Of a stretch of DNA of 35,589 nt, positions 31,124-35,589 are shown piece after piece. Location: positions 1 through 35,589 of the IMG/VR virus record IMGVR_UViG_3300048556_000301; one strand, written 5' to 3'. The stretch comes from a virus. Numbering within the stretch: the first letter of the stretch is position 1; each line of letters opens with the position of its first letter. A program made the translations under genes and the position numbers. Under the pieces are notes generated by a model. The model had not been told where the DNA came from, made no database searches, and saw nothing but the letters and a program-made list of their open reading frames with translations.

Positions 31124-31229
31124 TTGAGCGGTCTGCCGGCCACCGCGACCGATTGTGTCCCATAAAAAAATTCTGACAAATTGCCCAACCCGATGTCCGC
31201 CCACCCGCTCTATCTGCTAACATGGACAT

Positions 31230-32834
31230 ATGCCACTCGAATGGACACCCCATCCCGCTCTCCCGCCCCTCAGCAAATCGGAACTCCTGCGGATGACCCC
31301 TGAATCGATTTTGGCGTATTGGGAGACCAGGGAGCAGGCTATTAAAGATGAAAAGGATGATCCTTACAGATGTGGCTTTGAACTGGATACCTGGAAGCGG
31401 GCAGATGAACAGTTAAAGAATCACTCGGAAATACTCGTTATGGGAGGGAACAGGGCAGGAAAGTCTGAATGGGCAGCCAAGCGGGTAGTGCAATCCCTTG
31501 TTGAGAACCCAGGAACGATCATATGGTGTCTTACGGAGACATCGGCCAACAGTATACAGTTCCAGCAGAAGCTAATATTTAAGTACCTACCAAAGGAGTT
31601 TAAATCGTTAGGTAGGGGTAAGGTCGGATATGTCATGTACAGCCTTCGTAATGGCTTTACTGCATCTAAATTCACACTGCCTAATCGCTCTGAGTGTATT
31701 TTTAGATTTTGGCAACAGGACATCAGCACAATCGAGGGAGGAGAGATCGGCTGTCCGCAGGAACCGGTCAACGGAACCCATAATATCGGCTATTGGGCAG
31801 ATGAATTGGTACCGATGAGCTGGGTAAATACACTTCGTTTTCGGACAGTTACCCGCAATTCCAAGGGAATTATCAGTTTCACGGCCGTTGATGGCTGGAA
31901 CTCGGTGGTAAAGAGTATGCTCACAGGAGCAAGAACAGTGGAATCGGCAAAAGCGGATCTTTTGGACGGTGAAGAGGTTCCCCTCGTTCAACAGCCCATC
32001 CGCAAAGCCAGCTCTGTGGTGTATTTTCATACAGCGGCCAACCCCTTTGGCGGATGGGCGGCGATGAAGAATCAATTGGAGGGGGAGAAGAGGGAGACTA
32101 TTCTCTGTCGTGCCTATGGAGTCCCTGTGAGGCAGTCTAGGGCTGTGTTCAAAAATTTGACAGACCGCAACTATGTACAGGCTGAAAATCTCCCTGATTT
32201 TACGGATGCGAATTGGGTATTATCGATTGACCCTGCTGGAGCAAAGCCCTGGACGATGGTATTATTTGCAGTCGATCCTCATGGGGTCGCCTGGGCGGTT
32301 AAGGAGTTTCCTGATTTTGACACCTGGGGTGGATGGATTGACCTGACCAAGGACAAGCTAAGTGCGGGAGAGGCGGCACAACCGAATGGGTATGGATTAA
32401 AGGATTATGCGGATGAGATTAGGCGGATGGAATCGATTTGCGGGGATAATATGGTAACTCGGATAATCGACCCGAGGTTGGGGGCGGCGAGTTATCAGAA
32501 GTCGGAGGGATCTTCCAACATCATAGACGATTTATCGGATGAAGATATCATTGTTGAGCCGGCGGAAGCACTCGACATCGAAACAGGACTCCAGGCGATT
32601 AATAATTTATTAGCATGGGATCGGAACAGGGATATGGATTTGGATAATAAGCCCCGGCTGATGTTTTCGGATGAGTGTCAGAATCTGATTAGTTGTATGC
32701 AGGCATACCAACCGACTGCCGGATTAAAATGTCCGAGTAAGGATTTCGTGGATAATGCCAGGTACTTCGCAGTGGGCAATTTTGAATACTTCGATGAGGA
32801 GGAAATGGTGGCAACAGGAGGAGGATCGTATTGA
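31230..32834 (+). CDS. Terminase large subunit
   Basis: A 534-aa packaging motor. ATPase domain: Walker A GGNRAGKS (K78), Walker B IGYWADE (D191, E192). Nuclease domain: LSIDPAG (D334), RIIDPRLG (D414) and KDFVDNARYF (D505/D508), the three-acid RNase H-like centre. ATG 31230 has no SD. The gene heads the packaging-head block and overlaps the next gene by one base (TGATG). It translocates DNA into the prohead through the portal encoded downstream. Confidence 0.95.
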   Translation: MPLEWTPHPALPPLSKSELLRMTPESILAYWETREQAIKDEKDDPYRCGFELDTWKRADEQLKNHSEILVMGGNRAGKSEWAAKRVVQSLVENPGTIIWCLTETSANSIQFQQKLIFKYLPKEFKSLGRGKVGYVMYSLRNGFTASKFTLPNRSECIFRFWQQDISTIEGGEIGCPQEPVNGTHNIGYWADELVPMSWVNTLRFRTVTRNSKGIISFTAVDGWNSVVKSMLTGARTVESAKADLLDGEEVPLVQQPIRKASSVVYFHTAANPFGGWAAMKNQLEGEKRETILCRAYGVPVRQSRAVFKNLTDRNYVQAENLPDFTDANWVLSIDPAGAKPWTMVLFAVDPHGVAWAVKEFPDFDTWGGWIDLTKDKLSAGEAAQPNGYGLKDYADEIRRMESICGDNMVTRIIDPRLGAASYQKSEGSSNIIDDLSDEDIIVEPAEALDIETGLQAINNLLAWDRNRDMDLDNKPRLMFSDECQNLISCMQAYQPTAGLKCPSKDFVDNARYFAVGNFEYFDEEEMVATGGGSY

Positions 32835-33196
32835 TGGGTAAGAAAAATGTACAGATATCAAAGGCAGTCAGGCAACAGATCGTAATGGCCAGGAACTCGG
32901 GGATGAGTTGGCCGAAGGTGGCGGAGTTGGCGGGATGTGCGAGATCGACTGTCCAGCGGATATATAAGCAGGAGAGCAAGCCGGTGGTCCCGCTCGAGGA
33001 GGTAAAGAAGACAGTGGAGATTGAGGAGGCGAGGGTATTGAAGATGGTCCCGAATGTTCGGATGATGCTTATTTACTTTGAGCACAAGGAGGGGATCGGG
33101 AGGTGTATAAAGAGGCCAAACGATAACCATCCGCCCAAGAGCATGGTATTGGTGAGAAAAGTCGAGGGGGAGGATGATCTGTATCGCAAAGCATGA
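32834..33196 (+). CDS. HTH DNA-binding protein
   Basis: A 120-aa protein from ATG 32834, overlapping the terminase TGA by one base. Residues 8-45 form a transposase/resolvase-type helix-turn-helix (AVRQQIVMARNSGMSWPKVA then ELAGCARSTVQRIYK). The C-terminal part has strands (VRMMLIYFEH and SMVLVRKVE). Placed between terminase and portal, it might be a small terminase-like DNA-recognition protein or a late regulator. I cannot decide from sequence. Confidence 0.65.
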   Translation: MGKKNVQISKAVRQQIVMARNSGMSWPKVAELAGCARSTVQRIYKQESKPVVPLEEVKKTVEIEEARVLKMVPNVRMMLIYFEHKEGIGRCIKRPNDNHPPKSMVLVRKVEGEDDLYRKA

Positions 33197-33410
33197 GACT
33201 GAGGCACAGATGCAACGGAGGATCGATCTGATGCTTCGGGAGATGGTTGTGGATGAGGCATTGGATGCGATGGAGGAAGAGCGGGAGGTAGAAAATTTCA
33301 CCTTGGAACAGATAGCTGACTTTGTGGGTGTAGGAAAGGATACGATTGATCGGATTCAGTCCAAAGCCATGAGAAATTTTAAATTAAAAATGTTAAGATT
33401 GGAAAATTAA
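33174..33410 (+). CDS. Sigma-region-4-like HTH protein, second copy type
   Basis: A 78-aa protein with a purine-rich SD (GAGGGGGAGG) directly before ATG 33174. The N-terminal half is helical and acidic. The C-terminal half (FTLEQIADFVGVGKDTIDRI then QSKAMRNFK) follows the sigma-70 region 4 pattern closely. It lies between HTH and portal genes in the late block, so it could direct late transcription by host polymerase. It is not a close duplicate of the 27541 protein; they share only the fold pattern. Confidence 0.65.
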   Translation: MICIAKHETEAQMQRRIDLMLREMVVDEALDAMEEEREVENFTLEQIADFVGVGKDTIDRIQSKAMRNFKLKMLRLEN

Positions 33411-33414
33411 AGTG

Positions 33415-35487
33415 ATGGAGAACGAAGTACAGATTTTTGAAGACAAGCCCGATGTTGATGAACTCAAGTTCGAGTTTGAGCGGGCAAAAGCGAATTTATC
33501 GACATGGATGGACCGGGCAGAAGATGCTCGGGAGGTTCGTTTCAACGAGTGGGCAGGCAAGACGGGTGACGGAAAGAAGAGTGGACCTGAAGCCTTTCCC
33601 TGGTCAGGGGCAAGTGACCTTGATCCGAATGTGATTAATCCATTGATCGATGGCGATGTTGCCACCCTGACACAGGCGTTGACCAAGGCTAACCTGGTGG
33701 CGGCACCCGTGGAAAGTGGAGATGTGGCATCGGCCAAGCTGGTTACTGAGTTTCTCCGATGGCGAATGGGTACGATGGATGAACTGATGAGGGAGTCATC
33801 GATTGGAGCGAATTATTTATTACAGAACGGGGTAACCTTCTTCGGTACTTACTGGAAGCAGGAGAAGGCGAGAAAGTTTGAACCGATCAGCCTCGAGCAG
33901 ATTGCCCAGCAATCGCCTGAACTGGCAATGGCGATAGAAGATCCTGAGATGAAGGAGGGAGTCGAGGAGATGTTTTATCCCCTCTTTCCGAAGCTCAAAA
34001 AGCGTAGGGTCAAGAAGATGCTTAACGAGTTACGGAATACAGGTGAGACCGAAATTCCGACCGAAAAAGTGGTCGTAAATCGTCCTGCGGTTAAGGCATA
34101 CGAGTTAGGCAGGGAACTGATCGTGGACAGTAATGTAATCGATTTGGAATCCGCCAGGAGCATTCACTGCATTCATTATTATTCGCCTGAAGCGTTGAAG
34201 CAGAAGGTAAATGAGGGATGGGATGAAGCGTGGATTGATGAAGCGATTGAGAAGGCGAAAGATTTTTACGAGGAGAGATACAGCGACTCGGCCATGCATT
34301 ATGACTATGGCACAAGCTATGGCAGTCAGCACTACGAGGGGCTTATTCGGGTAGTTACTACCTATCGGAAAGAACTCGATGAGGATGATGTTCCCGTGGT
34401 TACCAAGACCTGCTGGACGGATGAGATGGATGAAGCAGGTTTCCATGAGCCGGTTGGATATGATGAAGGCAGATATCCGTTCGTATGTATCACGCGAGAG
34501 CATTTAAACCATCGTTTACTGGACTCTCGCGGATACCCTGAACTGCTTAAGAGTTATGAGTTGGCGGTAAAGACAGAAGTCGATAGTCGCCGAGACCGAG
34601 CATCGATGAGCACCATGCCACCGGTGGAATATCAGATTGGCCGTAGGCCTGAGCGTTTAGGACCAGGAGCACAGCTTGGGGTACGCCGTAGGGGAGAGGT
34701 CGGATTCATGGAGATCCCCCGTTATTCGCAGGCAAGCATGGAAGTGGAGATGCAAATCCGCCAGTTGTGTAATCGTATCACAGGTCGGGCGACTGGACCT
34801 GACGATGCGGTGGAGGCCAATGTGATAAAACAGCACCTGGTCAACTGCTGGCTAAGTGGATGGAAAGAAGTTTTGAAGCGTGTATGGTGCTTGGATCGAA
34901 CTTACAGCGGACCCATGATTTGGTTTCGGGTAACAAATAATGAGCAGGGAGCACAGCTTATTTTGGATGAAACTGCTGAGTTGTATGATTTTAACATTAG
35001 CTGGAACTCGATGAACCAGGACGAATCCAAGGTGATCGAAAAGCTTGATACAGTTGGTAAGCTGATGGCTCAGTACGACCGCAGTGGTCAGGCTCGATTC
35101 GATATTTATCTTCGCAAGGTATTGGAAGCGATTGATCCTAACCTGGCATCGCAATTAATCATGCCACAACAGGAGGCTACCGATAAGGAGATTCAGGAAA
35201 CTTCTGCGGATATAGCCAAGATAGCATCGGGTCAGGTGGTCAATGTTCCACAGCAGGGAGTAAACTCTCAGCTTCGTCTGCAACAGCTTCAACAGTACAT
35301 CCATGGAACTCCCGAAATACCGGCACAGGATGTTCAACAGAGAATGCAAGAGGACGAGAATTTCGCGAAGAGGCTTCAAACATATGCGGGTCAGCTCGAG
35401 ATGATGGAAGTACAGAACCGCAATAAACTAATTGGCCAGCTAGGGACAGCCCCTGGCAATGTACCAGGTACATCGATGGCCGCTTAG
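33415..35487 (+). CDS. Portal protein
   Basis: A 690-aa protein from ATG 33415 (a GTG at 33412 would add one residue). Features typical of podovirus portals: helical N-terminus (ELKFEFERAKANLSTWMDRA), FPWSGASDLDPNVINPLID, a GVTFFGTYWKQEKAR segment and a Gln-rich, helical C-terminus (LRLQQLQQYIHGTPEIPAQD) after about residue 590. It forms the dodecameric ring at the head vertex, where terminase docks and connectors attach. The large size and Gln-rich end suit a portal with a barrel-like extension. Position directly before the head genes (read circularly) supports the call. Confidence 0.85.
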   Translation: MENEVQIFEDKPDVDELKFEFERAKANLSTWMDRAEDAREVRFNEWAGKTGDGKKSGPEAFPWSGASDLDPNVINPLIDGDVATLTQALTKANLVAAPVESGDVASAKLVTEFLRWRMGTMDELMRESSIGANYLLQNGVTFFGTYWKQEKARKFEPISLEQIAQQSPELAMAIEDPEMKEGVEEMFYPLFPKLKKRRVKKMLNELRNTGETEIPTEKVVVNRPAVKAYELGRELIVDSNVIDLESARSIHCIHYYSPEALKQKVNEGWDEAWIDEAIEKAKDFYEERYSDSAMHYDYGTSYGSQHYEGLIRVVTTYRKELDEDDVPVVTKTCWTDEMDEAGFHEPVGYDEGRYPFVCITREHLNHRLLDSRGYPELLKSYELAVKTEVDSRRDRASMSTMPPVEYQIGRRPERLGPGAQLGVRRRGEVGFMEIPRYSQASMEVEMQIRQLCNRITGRATGPDDAVEANVIKQHLVNCWLSGWKEVLKRVWCLDRTYSGPMIWFRVTNNEQGAQLILDETAELYDFNISWNSMNQDESKVIEKLDTVGKLMAQYDRSGQARFDIYLRKVLEAIDPNLASQLIMPQQEATDKEIQETSADIAKIASGQVVNVPQQGVNSQLRLQQLQQYIHGTPEIPAQDVQQRMQEDENFAKRLQTYAGQLEMMEVQNRNKLIGQLGTAPGNVPGTSMAA

Positions 35488-35489
35488 AT

Positions 35490-35589
35490 ATGAAACTCAT
35501 CAAAGATGAGATTAGGGACTGGTCAAGCAAGGTTCTAGAAGTGCCTAGCCCTACATTTAATGGGATGCCACCTTGCCCATACGCAAAAA
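35490..35589 (+). CDS. Truncated gene at window end
   Basis: ATG 35490 opens a frame that runs off the end of the window after 33 codons (KLIKDEIRDWSSKVLEVPSP then PPCPYAK). WSxxVLEVPSP followed by PPCPYAK is, from memory, a recurrent start of a phage protein family of unknown function. If the ends of the window were joined, the frame would continue nine codons and stop at 27-29, just before the gene at 33, giving only 42 residues. That is probably too short for this family, so the gene is best treated as partial. Confidence 0.6.
   Translation, partial: MKLIKDEIRDWSSKVLEVPSPTFNGMPPCPYAK

Noticed and set aside
1-35589. CRISPR array, insertion sequence, integrase, rRNA or tRNA genes
   Set aside because: I looked on both strands and saw none. 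The iterons at 30296-30367 are too few and lack spacer structure for a CRISPR.

Overview
This window is most of the genome of a tailed double-stranded DNA phage, possibly all of it. It holds a large terminase, portal, scaffold, major capsid protein, connector-like proteins, tail and fibre proteins, ejected internal virion proteins and a compact replication module. Every recognisable gene is on the + strand except one HTH gene (30391-30912). Genes are tightly packed, with many ATGA or GTGA stop/start overlaps. The order portal, scaffold, capsid, two connector-like paralogues, fibres, large tail protein, then three internal virion proteins of rising size recalls T7-like podoviruses. No phage RNA polymerase, integrase, tRNA or convincing endolysin is visible. 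The host cannot be named. Most structural genes start after AT-rich leaders with no Shine-Dalgarno sequence, which fits a host that relies little on SD (Bacteroidota is one example), but a few genes do have strong SDs.

Layout. 1-1554: small proteins between portal and scaffold (read circularly), including three very basic ones and a PD-(D/E)XK nuclease. 1573-3826: an apparent capsid transcription unit with an extended -10 promoter, a hairpin-bearing leader, scaffold, major capsid protein and a strong intrinsic terminator. 3835-8531: connectors, fibre and lectin proteins, and a cluster of small membrane proteins that looks like a lysis cassette. 8528-11923: large tail protein and a fibre. 11933-20119: three predicted ejection proteins, the last 1947 aa long. 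20120-20930: a control region with inverted repeats. 20931-29946: replication and recombination genes (RuvC-like resolvase, SSB-like protein, DnaA-domain-IV-like protein, RecB-like nuclease, family A DNA polymerase, dNMP kinase, primase-like protein, RepA-like helicase). 29947-30390: a 444-bp intergenic region dense in inverted repeats and iterons, a candidate origin. 30391-31229: a divergent HTH regulator and control region. 31230-35589: terminase, two HTH proteins, portal and a truncated gene.

The most interesting signals are these. (1) The 1947-aa virion protein carries an HExxH metallopeptidase motif, repeated FMP-type linkers and a C-terminal domain that matches the endonuclease III helix-hairpin-helix DNA glycosylase core, including the catalytic Lys and Asp positions. 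(2) A self-terminating structured RNA of about 90 nt overlaps a 26-codon ORF with a strong SD, upstream of the DNA polymerase gene, and looks like an attenuator. (3) An H-type pseudoknot lies just upstream of the SSB-like gene, as in phage T4 gene 32. (4) A probable iteron origin follows the helicase gene. (5) A protein resembling only the DNA-binding domain of DnaA is present. All functional claims come from reading the sequence and from family knowledge held in memory; no searches or folding programs were run.
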